64,000 nt of DNA, taken from Cordylochernes scorpioides. Lineage: Eukaryota; Arthropoda; Arachnida; Pseudoscorpiones; Chernetidae. Every line of letters begins with the position of its first letter. Positions within the stretch are counted from its first letter, which is position 1. The position numbers were made by a program, and so were the translations under genes. The notes beneath the pieces were generated by a model, which worked only from the letters and a program-made list of their open reading frames with translations, was not told where the DNA came from and made no database searches. Positions 12,561-24,370 of the stretch are shown piece after piece. Location of the stretch: positions 57,311,532 to 57,375,531 of the forward strand of contig CP092870.1 in NCBI GenBank assembly GCA_030710605.1. The letters run 5' to 3'.

Positions 12561-14149
12561 TAGTGAGATAATTTTGCAATCAATTTTTTTATTTTTATTT
12601 TCAAACCAGATATTTTTGAATATACAAGTGATCATACACATGTATAAAAATATAGCAATTATATTAATCGTTTTTTTTTTTTTTTTGTGAAATTCCGTTA
12701 ACCATTAAAAAAAATATTATAAAGATTATTTATAATGGGTATATTTTTTATTTTAAATGCAAGTGTCAAAGCGAAAATTGCTCTTCGATAGACGTGAATA
12801 AATAAACATCGACTGTTTCTAATAGAAGTGTTTTCGAATTAAAAATAATATATAATAATAAAACTCATTATAAGAAATCTTTATAATTTAAATTTCTTTC
12901 ACAATTTTTTAACTTAAATCATATAATTATTACGATGAAGAGGTTAAATTTAAATTATTTTTATAGAAAATTGACATTTTTATGTTATATAAAAAAAGAT
13001 AAAAACGTTTTAAGGGATAAAACATTTTTAAATTGATTAAATAACTTTTCCATTTAGGGTTATCATAAATAGCAGACGAGTCTGAAAATTGTCTAGAAAA
13101 TTGGTTGGCGCGGGAAAAGAAAAATTATTAGATTGCTAAAAGAAAAAACAGGAGGATCTAAGTGGTTTATTATCATTGGCGGAAATATTTACAGTTACCC
13201 ACATGGTCGATAATCGTCTGCAAGATTTATGAGTAATCGTTTGGTAATAAAATATCGCGCGCGTATTGGATATATGGTGCAGACGATTGGTGCTTAAACC
13301 AGACTACATTGTAAAATATTGTAACGTAGAATATTAGGAAAGACAAACTTCAGGATGACACAGCAATTTATTTGATTTTTAAACAGAAATAATGTAATAT
13401 ATTTTCTCTCAATATATAATAAGTATTTAAAATATGTATATAATAATGTGTATATAAAAATTTGTATTTATTATTAAATTTTTAACGTGATAATCCTGTT
13501 GAAGGACTGACAAGTCCGAAAGCTTGAAAATAAAAAGTTTCAAAAGAAACTTAACCCTAGAAGCTTCATTTCTTTTATAATTTATTTAATGTAAAACCAA
13601 ATTAAAACTAATAAAATAGCAGAGGATCAATAAGAAAATTTTACAGTGTGTCAAAATACAAATATCAAAATTAAAAGTATTTTCATAGAATAATAAATAT
13701 TCTTCAACCATATTGATGTTATTCAAACGCCATTTTTTTAATTACCACAAAAAATAACGTTACTTTTTAATAATGAAATACAATTTCTGCAGATTTTATA
13801 CTATAGTGATAATAAATGAATATAGAAAGGCAATAAAGCGCCAACTACATATAAGAAATGAAACAATTAGGAACGAGTAAGGGCAGTAGGATTGGCAGAT
13901 TGTGAAGATTTCATTTGATGTAATGTAGATCTATATAATGAAATAAAGTCCGCCCTAGACTGACGAGGGCCATTAGCCTGAAACTATGGTCTCTAGGTGG
14001 ACGCTTTTAAAGTTGCCAAAGCTGGTGTTGTGACTTTGTCACCGACCTGAGGCCGCTAGTTTGTGGCGACGGTCAATAGATGGCGTCTTGTTTTGACGTC
14101 TATTTTGATAGGAGAGATGACCTTTATTTTTATAGATATATAGTTAAAC
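12561..14149. other. AT-rich non-coding DNA with relic repeats
   Basis: No gene seen. A hammerhead-like motif at 13494-13526 is annotated separately. The patch 14030-14120 ('gtggcgacggtcaatagatggcgtc') resembles 42310-42370, so it is a low-copy dispersed repeat. The segment 13319-13390 shares a few words with the dispersed repeat at 3490-3690. Confidence 0.5.
13494..13526 (+). ncRNA. Degenerate hammerhead-like motif (Penelope-type)
   Basis: CTGTTGA replaces the CTGANGA core, so the A6 position is changed. It is followed by a perfect stem II (GGACT/AGTCC, loop gaca), then GAA, AGCT and T. Stem I pairs for only two bases. A near-identical inverted copy is at 21433-21463. Probably inactive. Confidence 0.4.
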
Positions 14150-15045
14150 TTATCTAATCCCAGGAATATTAAGAACTGCGATAGAGCAAACAATACAAAA
14201 TGACTTAACAAGATTAACCCAATCAAAGTTATATTCCCACTATAGAGACATATATTGTTGCACCAAGTTGAAGCTTTGCAGGGTCGTCGACCTTGGATTC
14301 TTCCTTCTTGGTGTTATACACGTTTCCCGAGCGGGTTTCCATATTAAAAGTAAATAAATAAAATTAAATAAAAATAAATTACCTCTTAAAGTTATTGCGT
14401 TTATTTATTCTTGTCTTCCTCGTAGGTTGCGATTCGCAGTCTTCGTCCAGGTCCTCTCCCTCTCCAATAAGCAATAAAGATATATGTACAATAAATATTA
14501 CAAAAGGAGTGAAACTATAAAAAGGAATGATGCTAATCTAAATATTCTGTTTTAAATAAATATTAAATATCATAGAATATTTTGAATAAATGTAAGGCGC
14601 ATTAAAATTGGTGTAACAATATACAACGTTTACCACCGAAGAATATTTCTTAAGTGAACTCCCTTTTCCTGTCATCAGATTAATCGCGCAATTTAGAACC
14701 CTTTCAATCTTTTTCAGAGAACACAATCTGATTTTAATGAGGGGTGAAGACCTGAAATGCACTTTCTGTGAATCAGGAATAACAACGGAGATGTTGCACT
14801 ACTTATTTGATTGTGCTGCTCTGTCTGAAGAAAGACGATAACTAAATGATAAAACTGGCAACTTTGTCCTTCATTTCCGGCACTAATTAATGAAATATCA
14901 AAGAATAGGTATATAGCGGTAGCGATATTTGGATTCCACAGGATTATATCCCGGAAACAGGCCACACAGTGTTCTCCCCATCCCTTGTGAACTGGTGAAT
15001 CCTGTATAGGGCGAGAGGCCCTAAATAAAGGCTTTGTTGTTGTTG
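14150..15045 (+). pseudogene. 3' end of a non-LTR retrotransposon (LINE), split by a solo LTR
   Basis: An open frame before 14256 (PGILRTAIEQTIQND) continues after the LTR and one target copy are removed, ending at a TAA near 14839. Near its C-terminus is a CCHC-like finger (CTFCESG...HYLFDC), typical of the tail of Jockey/R1/I-type LINEs. After about 200 bp of 3' UTR the element ends in an AATAAA-like signal and a (TTG)n tail at 15028-15050. The 5' part, with endonuclease and most of the RT, is absent: a normal 5' truncation. Confidence 0.72.
14256..14618 (-). mobile_element. Solo LTR of a Ty3/gypsy element, inserted into a LINE
   Basis: Bounded by TGTTGCA and TGTAACA (363 bp) with ATAT duplicated on both sides (14252-14255, 14619-14622). 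On the minus strand it contains an ATG at 14342 opening METRSGNVY..., comparable to the gag start in the gypsy LTR at 34281. The same family without this copy's changes is at 37173-37860. Solo LTRs normally form by recombination between two LTRs. Confidence 0.85.
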
Positions 15046-15438
15046 TTGTTAAACCTATCTATAGCGCCCCCTCTAAATAGAGCCTCCCTCTCTATAGCGC
15101 CCGATTTTAAATACGTAGTACGATGCGATTTACATTAAAAGTGACCTGTCTATAGCACCCCCTCTCTATAGCATTCTATTTTGGTGAGTCCAAAGAGGGG
15201 GTTCTATAGACAGGTTTAACTGTAGTACGATGCGATTTACATTAAAAGTGACCTGTCTATAGCACCCCCTCTCTATAGCACCCTATTTTGGTGAGTCCCA
15301 AGAGGGGGCGCTATAGACAGGTTTAACTGTAGTACGATGCGATTTACATTAAAAGTGACCTGTCTATAGCACCCCCTCTCTATAGCACCCTATTTTGGTG
15401 AGTCCCAAGAGGGGGCGCTATAGACAGGTTTAACTGTA
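15046..15438 (+). repeat. MITE with a 107-bp internal tandem amplification
   Basis: Starts with 'taaacctatctatagcgccc' and ends 'acaggtttaactg' before TA. Inside, the segment from 'agtacgatgcgatttacatt' to 'gtttaactgt' is repeated at 15117, 15224 and 15331, exactly 107 bp apart. The unamplified element is at 38551-38729 in the other orientation. TIR style (CAGTTAAACCTGTCTATAG) suggests pogo/Tigger mobilisation. Confidence 0.85.
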
Positions 15439-17370
15439 TATCCTTTCGACAAATTTTCCATTTATTTATTTTTAATTAAGAAATGCTTATATTGTATCAA
15501 AATATAATTTATTTACCAATATTTCATGTATGTTGTTATAATATTATATGGACCAATAACACTAATTAATGAAATTACTACTAATAACATTATGGACAGC
15601 TTAATCAATATCCGTGTAAACAACTTTGTAACTTTATATGGTTAGAGTTACTGACAAATTACCTTAAATTTATTCATCCATCAAAGTCCAAATATATTGA
15701 TAATAACATAAGTGTCGCCTTAATTTGAATAATTAATAAAGATTAATCACATTTATTGTAAAAACATGACGTTTTTTATGTGTGTCAAACCTGTTAGAAA
15801 TGTCGGGTATCATATTTCATTTTCGTTAATATTGCTCTTTTTCTATCTTCTGGTGTTTATTTGGCATGAAGCATCAATAAGACGTGTACACTTTTATTCT
15901 TTCACATTTAATGTAAAAACATGACTTTTTTATGTGTCAAACCTGTTGGAACTTTTTGTATCATATTTCATTTCCGTTAATATTTCTCTTTTTCTGTCTT
16001 CTGGTGTTTATTTGGCATGAAGCATCAATAAGATGTGTACACTCTATATAGAAAGTATAACTTGGTATATATTCAAATATTTATATAATATACAAGTTTA
16101 ATTAATAAAAAGACATATATTAGATTGAATAGAACAGTCTGATTGTCATATTTCATTTTCGTTAATATTGCTCTTTTTCTGTATTCTGGTGTTTATTAAG
16201 CATGAAGAAGTAACAATAAGATATGTACACTTTTTTTCACATTTAATGTTAAAAACATTGTGTTTTTAATAATTGTCAACCTGTTAGAGGTGTCCTCTTA
16301 TTGAAGAGTTACTGAATAGTAAAGCTGGCAATTTAGACACTGGAAACTGTCCCTTGTAGAGAGGTATTCTCTAGCGGGAGTGTCCTTTCATGGAGGTTGT
16401 TCTCCTGTATTGGTATTGGAAACTGTCCTTTGTAGAGAGGTGTCCTCTCATGGAGGTTTTTCTACTGTATCGTATTTCATTTTCGTTAATATTGCTCTAT
16501 GTCTGTCTTCTGGTGTTTTATTTGACATGATGAATCAACAATGATACGTAAAATTTTAACTAATCACATTTAATGTGAAAATATGATTTTTATAATTTCC
16601 AAACCTGTTATAACAGCCTGCTACAGTAGAACTACCTCCCTGTAAAGGGCGACACCTAATTGCAGAGCTGAAGTGTCCTTTAGGAAGAGGTGTCCTCTTA
16701 CCGAAGGGAGTCAAAATAGTAAAAATGGTAATTTTGTCAATGACAACTGTCCTTTGTAGAAAGGTGTCCTCTAGCGCGGGTGTTCTCTCATGGAGGTTGT
16801 TTTACTGTATTGGTGATGGAAACTGTTCTTTGTAGAGAGGTTTCCTTTAGCAGGAGTGTCCTCTCATGGAGGTTGTTCTGCTGTATTGGTGAAGTAAACT
16901 GTCCTTTGTAGAGAGGTTACCACTAACGGGACTGTCCACTCATGGCGATTGTTCTACTGTATTGGTGATGGAAACTGTCCTTTGTAGAGAGGTGTCATCT
17001 CATGGAGGTTTTTCTACTGTATCATATTTCATTTTCGTTAATATTGCTCTTTTTCTGTATTCTGGTGTTTATTAAGCATGAAGAAGTAACAATAAGATAT
17101 GTACACTTTTATTTTTTCACATGTAATGTAAAAATATGATGTTTTTTTAAATAATGTACATACATGTTATAACAGCCTGGCACAGTAGAACCTCCCTGTA
17201 AAAGACACCTAATTGCAAAGCTAAAGTGTCCTTTAGGGAGAGGTGTCTTCTTACCAGAGAGTTGTTGAATTGTAAAAATAGTAATTTTGCAAATGAAAAC
17301 TGTCTTTTGTAGAGAATTATCTTCTAGCGTGGGTGTCCTCTTATGGAGGTTGTTCTACTGTAGTAAATTT
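15439..17370. repeat. Composite array of pogo-type MITE ends and an 'attttcgttaatattgctc' repeat
   Basis: Two themes alternate. 'catttcattttcgttaatat' followed by 'tctggtgtttatt' occurs near 15815, 15965, 16150, 16470 and 17020. MITE ends ('gtcctttgtagagaggtgtc', 'catggaggttgttctactgt') recur many times between 16340 and 17360, at about 75-77 bp where adjacent (16810, 16885, 16962). A full MITE start 'cagtagaactacctccctgt' lies at 16626. Non-coding. Confidence 0.75.
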
Positions 17371-18363
17371 ATCTGTTACAAATATCATTGCAGTGAGGTC
17401 TGTTGAGATAATATCATAACATAGTATTTATTAATTTTATTATTTTTTTATTAACAGAGTGGTCATTTTTATGTTTATATCTTGCGACTCTGTAAATTTC
17501 CCTCGCGGCTTATCTTTTGTTTACAATTCATAGTTTGTCCTTCCCTGAAATAAATTGTTGTCTCCTTCTGAAGTTTTTGTCTTCCATAATTTTCCACGTG
17601 GCAATATTTTATGCTATTATTGAAAATAAACACATTGCCAGTAAATTTATTTGTTACAAACTTCCTTAAGTATTGTCTCTACGTGAGTGAAATTAATTTC
17701 TTATTGATTAAATTACATTTAAATATTTTATTTTCCAAAGAGGCCTTTATTTTAGAAAATGACTTCGTAACAATCATCGTCTGGTATTAAATGCATTTAT
17801 AAAATATCAAAAAACTCTTATACGCGCAAATTATATTTTTATTAGAAAAAAAAACCTTTTTTAATATAGAAACATATTGCATAAGGTTTTTTGATATTTT
17901 AAAAAGTAAATCGCAATTTTCGAATATCTGAATTCAATTCATTGCCAAGGCTACCAGATCAAATGAGTCTGACTCACCCTGTTTTAATCAGACGACCAAT
18001 CAGTTTAAAGTTCTCAAATGGTCGTGATCCATTTGTCTCAAGTCTAATTGTCTTGACGGCCCATGAGATTCCCAAGTCACGTACACCCTTGAAAGAATTT
18101 CTTGGCAATAATCATCTTGACGTGAGACTTCCTTCAAGTCAGTTAGAAATCGTTGACTTCAAGTAATGATGTTTTCTTACATCGTTGAAATCAAGATTTC
18201 AGGAGAAAAATGTAGAAAAATATTATTATAAACTCCTATCATAAAAATCTGTAAAGAGTTTGATTTATTCCTATCATATTTATGAAAAATCCCCTAGATG
18301 TGCAAATTTGCTTGAAAGCTGATTTTTTACTCTAAAAGAAACGAATTGTTAATTTTTATTGTG
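17371..18363. other. AT-rich unique DNA with one dispersed-repeat copy
   Basis: The 17440-17610 segment is the inverted relative of 3490-3690. The rest (17620-18360) shows nothing recognisable; the 74-codon ORF at 17942-18166 matches no family that I know. Confidence 0.5.
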
Positions 18364-18940
18364 CACTCATAGACAAAACTTAAGGAAGTTGTACCTTTTA
18401 GCATGTATATCGAGATTGAGCAATAACTCTGAAAGATATTACAGTAACCTTTATTGAAGATACACAAGATGACCAAGTGTGTATACACTCATGGACATAA
18501 CTTAAGGAAGTTGTACCTTTTAGCATGTATATCGAGATTGAGACAATAACTCTGAAAGATATTACAGTGACCTTTATTGAAGACACACGAGATAACCAAG
18601 TGTGTATACACTAATGGACATAACTTAAGGAAGTTGTACATTTTAGTATGTATATCGGGATTGAGACAATAACTCTGAAAGATATTACAGTGACCTTTAT
18701 TGAAGACACACAAGATAACCAAGTGTGTATACACTCATGGACATAACTTAAGGAAGTTGTACCTTTTAGCATGTATATCGGGATTGAGACAATAACTCTG
18801 AAAGATATTACAGTGACCTTAATGAAGATACACAAGATAACCAAGTGTGAACAAAATTTCCCTTGTCTCCAAAAAAAAAAAAAGATAACCGGCGAAATTA
18901 AAGACTTTCCACTTCCTTAAGTTTAGTCCTTGAGTATATT
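18364..18940 (+). repeat. MITE-derived satellite, 123-bp units (four copies plus tail)
   Basis: Begins 'cactcatagacaaaacttaa', repeats the 123-bp unit, then ends with the single-copy tail (A-run near 18871, then 'cttccttaagtttagtcctt'). This is the organisation of the 217-bp monomer at 22116-22332 with its left part reiterated. Confidence 0.85.
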
Positions 18941-20030
18941 TTTAATTATCCTTAGTACACGTGGTACAGGCCATGATAATCATTGCGGGTAGTTAGTGAC
19001 TACTTTTACTGTAAGTAGATCACATGTCTACACAGGTGGAAAGCAGTTATACGTGAATGCAGTCTCAAGACTTCGGTCGATAAGATGCCATCTTCCCTCC
19101 ATCCATCAGTCGGGCGGGTGATGCACTGTTATGGGGCCGCTAATTGTCTTCTTAATGACTCTTAGCAGCTGGGATTATGGCGTGAAGATATCAGGGACAC
19201 CTTCTCTATAAGTTCCTTGGGTACGGCAAGTGGCACTGTGTGGGCACTGTTATACTTGCACTGGTATTGTGCTACAGAAAGTAGCAAGTGATGGTACGTC
19301 ACTGTGTGGAAACGGCATTACTTGTACTGTCACTGTTTCACCGTGATGACACTACAAGAGACACTGTGTCATAGCAAGTGATACTGGGTCACTGTGATTA
19401 AAACGGTAAGACTTGGGCTGGCCCTGTGTTACTGAGTCAAACCTACAATACTTTGCACTGGCACGTTTCGCCGTGGTGACACTGCAAAATCACTTGATTA
19501 TATAGCAAGTGGCACTGCGTCACTGTGGTTGAAACGGCAAAACTTGTATTGTCACTGTTTCACTGTACTGACAAAAAAATAAGCATTACATCACCGTGAT
19601 TGCATGGAAAGTGATACTGCGTCACTGTGATTTCACTGTAATATTTGCACTGGAACTGTGCCACAGGAGGTAGTAAGTGATGGAACGTCAATGTGGTTGA
19701 AACGACAATACTTTCACTGGCGCTCTTTCACTGAACTGACAAAGAAAGAAGCACTACATCATCGTGATTGCATGGAAAGTGATACTGCGTTACTGTGATT
19801 TCACTGCAATACTTGCACTGGCACTGTGCTACAGAAAGTAGCAAGTGATGGTACGTCAATGTGGTTGAAACGACAATACTTTCACTGAACTGACAAAAAA
19901 AGAAACACTACATCACCGTGATTGCATGGAAAGTGATACTGCGTCACTGTGATTTCACTGTAATACTTGCACTGGCACTGTGTCACCGTGCTAAAACTGC
20001 AAGAGCCCCTTTAGGTTACATGCACTAACT
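18941..20030. repeat. Degenerate 'gtcactgtg' minisatellite
   Basis: From about 19190 the sequence consists of variations on 'gatactgcgtcactgtgatt', 'aatacttgcactggcactgt' and 'gtggttgaaacgacaatact'. Spacing is irregular, so I give no period. The first 100 bp hold an inverted copy of the ~190-bp repeat of 9.4-10.9 kb. Non-coding. Confidence 0.7.
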
Positions 20031-20084
20031 AGTAGGGTTGGACTTTTGCAAGTATCGGGGGCAATTGGAGCTTTTTTAATCAGA

Positions 20085-20175
20085 AAAAAATTGCTCAATG
20101 CGGGAGTCGAACCGGGGTCGTAGCAGTCAAAAACCAACGGTTTTGATTCTAATCCAGTTTTGTCCATGAATATAA
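20085..20175 (-). ncRNA. tRNA-like relic (B box plus T-run)
   Basis: On the minus strand GGTTCGACTCC matches the Pol III B-box consensus exactly. It is followed within 15 nt by a T-run. No convincing A box or cloverleaf is found upstream. Probably a tRNA-derived SINE fragment, not a decoding tRNA. Confidence 0.4.
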
Positions 20176-22110
20176 ATTAATAAATGGATAAGATACATTA
20201 GCACGCCATCTGTTATCATAAATTCAAACTATCAATATCTTTAACGCATACGATTCTTAATAAATTAAACATCTTTCTGTCTACTATCCTTTTTTTTTAC
20301 TAAGTGTGTGTGCAATGAGAGAAAAATATTTAAAATATTTATTTTTATCATATATTACAATAAGTGCAGTATAAAATTTTTTTATTTAGAAAGAATCCAA
20401 TGATTTAAAAATAGTTTAAATTTCTGATAACAAATAGATATATTTTAAGGATTATATGCTCACAGAATGCAAAGTCTGTGAATATTGTACGTTGGTACAA
20501 AGCCTTGACGACAAAGAAGAAGGTACTGGAAGATATATCGAGGTAGGTTAAATCATCATTTATCTTCATCAATGAAGATTTGCTTCTACTGTAAGACACC
20601 GTCGTTTTTTTACCTGTCGTCTGCTTTCTATTTCTTTTCTACCAGACGATACCATGAGGCATCAACCCTTTTATAAACTACCAAACAGAAATAAATACAC
20701 CTTGCCTATCTATACTGAATTTTGTAGAGAAATAAATTTAACAAAGAATTTTTAAATTATATTATTTTTATTAACAGAGTGGTCATTTTTGTTGAATATA
20801 TGAATTCAATTTTAGACTTTAATATTTTATGAAATATTAATAATTATTTATTTTAAATGTTTTAAAATATATCTTGTCACATTGCTGTAAAAATTAAGAA
20901 TGTAAATAATTTTCATGTATAAGTTGTATTTTTTTGTTCTGTTTCTTTGATTTTTAATAAACTATTTTCATTTAACCAAAATCGTATGTATTAATTTTCA
21001 AATAAAACCTAAAACCATTCTAACAATTTTTATGTTTATATTTTGCTACTCTGTAAATTTCCCCTGTGGCTTATCTTTTGTTTACCATTCATAGTTTGTT
21101 CTTGCCTGAAATAAATTGCTGTATCATTCCGAAGTTGGTCTTCCATAATTTTCCACGTGGCAATATGTTATAATTTATTGTTGCATTATTGTTAATACGC
21201 CTTTTTTTAAATGAATTTTAATGATTATTGTTTTGAAAATAGAGCAAACCATAAATAAATCTTTAAATAAAAAGGCATATATTGGATTGAAATATTAGTA
21301 AAATAAATGATATTTTGATCTAATATATGCCTTTTTATTTAAATAACAATTATTGTAATTTTATAAAATATATTTATATTATAAAATAAATGAAGCTTCC
21401 AGGGCTAATTTTCTTTTGCAACTTTTTATTTTCAAGCTTTCGGACTTGTCAGTCCTTCAACAGGATTATCACGTTAACAACGTGATTGATTATTATATAC
21501 ATGTTATGAATATTTTGTTGTTGTTGTTAGATAAAGGGTTGATAAGACAAAGGATCGATAAGATAAAGTACCGTCAAGTAGCTTTTATTTTCAATTACTT
21601 AAGGAATGATTACACATTAGTTATTTTCACATTATATAGAATTTATAAATTTAAGCCTATATTAGTGATTTAAAAGGATAGATATGTTAACTACGCATAT
21701 TTACAACACACAAAACTATACAACAAAAACTGAAAGTCTTTCTAAAAAAACGATGATAACAAAAGTAAAATTATCAATGAATAAAATAAAAAATATATAT
21801 TTTAAAATATAGAAATATTTGAGTTTTTAGATTATATAATATATATATTTTAAATACTTATTATATATTGAGAGAAAAATATATTACATTATTTTTGTTT
21901 TATAAATATTGTTAATGATGTTTTCATAATTTAAATTTAATTATGTCATATTTCTATATATCAACTTAAGGTTGGATATTGGGAGAGATTAGGCTTGTCA
22001 GCTAAATAATCCAAATAAAGAATAATTAATAATCTAAGTATTAATAAATTTTGTAAAATTTTTCTCTCTTGTTATACGTTAGGAAATACAGTATGTGAGT
22101 TTGTGTGCGC
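20176..22110. other. AT-rich DNA with dispersed repeat fragments
   Basis: The segments 20765-20790 and 21025-21165 are the two halves of the dispersed repeat seen at 3490 and 17440. The 235 bp between them is an insertion with no recognisable ends. At 21237-21350 lies the small palindrome 'aaaaaggcatatattgga'. The ORFs at 20405-20599 and 21416-21673 have no family resemblance. Confidence 0.5.
21433..21463 (-). ncRNA. Degenerate hammerhead-like motif (inverted copy)
   Basis: Inverted near-identical copy of 13494-13526: CTGTTGA, stem II GGACT/AGTCC, GAA, AGCT, T. Same loss of the core A6. Confidence 0.4.
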
Positions 22111-22115
22111 ATGTA

Positions 22116-22332
22116 CACTCATGGACAAAACTTAAGGAAGTTTCGTAATTTGATGTCGCTGGTTGTGTCTTTTTTTTTTTTTTTTTTGTAAGAAATGAAG
22201 GAGACAGAGGTTGTTCACACTTGGTTATCTCGTGTGTTTTCAATAAAAGTCACTGTAATATCTCTTAGTTATTGCCTGAATACCGATATACATGCTAAAA
22301 GGTACAACTTCCTTAAGTTATGTCTATGACTG
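22116..22332 (-). mobile_element. Tc1/mariner-type MITE: monomer that founded the 123/76-bp satellites
   Basis: TIRs are CACTCATGGACAAAACTTAA at the left and a near-complement at the right end, matching at 24 of 27 positions. TA flanks both sides (22114-22115, 22333-22334). Read on the minus strand the order is TIR, internal segment ('tgctaaaaggtacaactt' complement, then the 'attacagtgac' segment), a T/A-run, a unique tail and the other TIR. All satellite arrays here consist of the first part repeated, with the tail occurring once at the end. Confidence 0.88.
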
Positions 22333-22755
22333 TAAACATCCAATATAATAGAAATGTATTAAATTGATAAGAGCTCTTAAAGAACATTACCAATATTGTT
22401 AATGGCACTCGAAAAGATCCACAAATTTAATCCATTGCACTTGTAGTAGATCTCTAACTTAAAATCAAACAAAAAAAATCATTTTTTCACTCAGCAATAT
22501 AAAAAAGAGGAAGTAAGCAGATTATGAAGTATCTGAGGAGCAAGAAATATTTTAAAGAATATCTTAATTAACTATAATTTAATTAATGGAAGCTGTCATT
22601 TGTCTCCAGGGAGTTTTTATGGGGGAAAGGAAATAATTAGAGAAGGAAGTGTGGAAGATATTGATTCTGTTGTTTCTCCAGCTATGGAGTCCAGAGTGGG
22701 ATTCCGCATGTCGCTGAAAGACAGATTTATATAAATTTTAAACTAAATACAACAC
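22333..22755. other. AT-rich unique DNA
   Basis: No gene, repeat or motif recognised. Confidence 0.5.
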
Positions 22756-23345
22756 TTAAAACAACAAAAAGCCTTTATTAAGGCATTATTTATTTCACAG
22801 GATTCTCCCAGATACAGAAGTAAACATAACAGTTATCTACAACAAAAAGACTTTATTAAGGACATTCGTCTCATACAGGATTCTCCCAGATAGGTAAAAA
22901 GAAGTAAACATAATATTTATTTACAACAAAAAGACTTTATTAAGGACATTCGTCTCATCTAGAATTCTCCCAGATAGGTAAAAAGAAGTAAACATAATAT
23001 TTATCTACAACAAAAAGACTTTATTAAGGACATTCGTCTCATACAGGATTCTCCCAGATAGTTAAAAAGAAGTAAACATAATATTTATCTACAACAAAAA
23101 GACTTTATTAAGAACATTCGTCTCATACAGGATTCTCCCAGATAGTTAAAAAGAAGTAAACATAATATTTATCTACAACAAAAAGACTTTATTAAGAACA
23201 TTCGTCTCATACAGGATTCTCCCAGATAGTTAAAAAGAAGTAAACATAATATTTATCTACAACAAAAAGACTTTATTAAAAACATTCGTCTCATACAGGA
23301 TTCTCCCAGATACAGAAGTAAACATAACAGTTATCTACAGAAACT
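22756..23345. repeat. 84-bp tandem array (about seven copies)
   Basis: Units read 'caaaaagactttattaagga', 'cattcgtctcatacaggatt', 'ctcccagata', 'aaaaagaagtaaacataata'. Starts at 22933, 23017 and 23101 are exactly 84 bp apart. The outer copies are slightly different and shorter. Later units are nearly identical, implying recent expansion. Confidence 0.9.
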
Positions 23346-23675
23346 GAATATTAACATCAACCTTTCTTCAAGTTGGATCCATCATCTGTGTTGTACCTAT
23401 TGTCTGTTCTGTTTTCCAGAATTTATGAAAGGTTAATGCATTGTGGTTTACTTTCACCACTTTCACCATTAGAACATATGTTGAATTGTTTCCATAACCA
23501 ATCTTTTGACAGAATATTTCTCTCTCCTCCTCCAGTGCCGGACAATAAAACATATAGTGTCGAAAGTCTTGACTAAATTCGTTATTAAATTAAATGAATT
23601 TTAGGTTTTTATATTTCAAAAATAAAACGTGATTATATTTAAATAAATAGTGAAAAATAATTTCTTATTTCGTGG
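23346..23675. other. Unique flank of the 84-bp array
   Basis: Overlapping ORFs of 61-67 codons on both strands (23368-23576) show no recognisable domain. Nothing else seen. Confidence 0.4.
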
Positions 23676-23822
23676 ATGGCTTTTCTTGATTTATCAAGAA
23701 ATTAGGTTGGCCAAATATCAGGGAACAGGCTAAATCAATGAATAGTTGATTTCTGTTCCACCAGATGGCGCTCTGCCTTCTGAAAAGCACATGTGCTCCT
23801 GGTCAGGATATGTCATTTTATT
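23676..23822. mobile_element. Half of a family I palindromic element
   Basis: Starts 'ttcgtggatggcttttcttg', contains the short palindrome ttcttgatttatcaagaa, and ends 'ctggtcaggatatgtc'. The CTCF-like motif CCACCAGATGGCGCTCTGCC is at 23758-23777. Nearly identical to 44920-45068 but without the hammerhead 5' half found there. At 23844-23875 a degenerate 'ctgtagaagg...cctgaaaacttg' motif follows. Confidence 0.75.
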
Positions 23823-24084
23823 TTCAATTTCTTATTTGTACTCCTGTAGAAGGGGGGGTAATACCTGAAAACTTGAGATTTCAATAAAAATGAAGATAAA
23901 ATCATCTCCAGAAATCTTTTGACTTATTTAATGGATGACATCCTTTATATATATTGTCACATTTGTGAATTTCGTAATTATTTATTTCTTTTTTCAATGA
24001 ATTTTGTATATTAAATTTAAAACTCATTCGCTATCATCACATGCAATGTAATTTTTAAACAAACGATAATAAACAACAACAATG

Positions 24085-24300
24085 TAATTTATAATACAAT
24101 ATAATGCGCCGCCTATGATTGTAGAATGACATTTTATAAAATTATCCCGCATGTGTTTCTTTTGAAGGTAAAATCGAAATTGATCGTTAAGGATAAAATA
24201 ACGATTATTTCTATCCTTAGAGATGAGTTATGAAAGGATAATTTGTAAAGAGTAATGATGAACGGAAAAATAAAAGTGTCCAGGGATGCGAATGTAATTT
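24085..24300 (-). repeat. SINE-like arm ending at a partial tRNA head
   Basis: Runs from 'acaatataatgcg' to 'gaacggaaaaataaaagtgtccaggg', the complement of the tRNA 3' end of the copy at 25450-25670. Only one arm is present. Other arms or palindromes of the family lie at 2858-3143, 25161-25404, 28880-28968, 34944-35262 and 36176-36397. Confidence 0.65.
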
Positions 24301-24370
24301 GTATCTTCCTTATTATAAAAACAAACTTAAATTAACAATGTGAAACATATTTTAACATTTAAATAAAATA

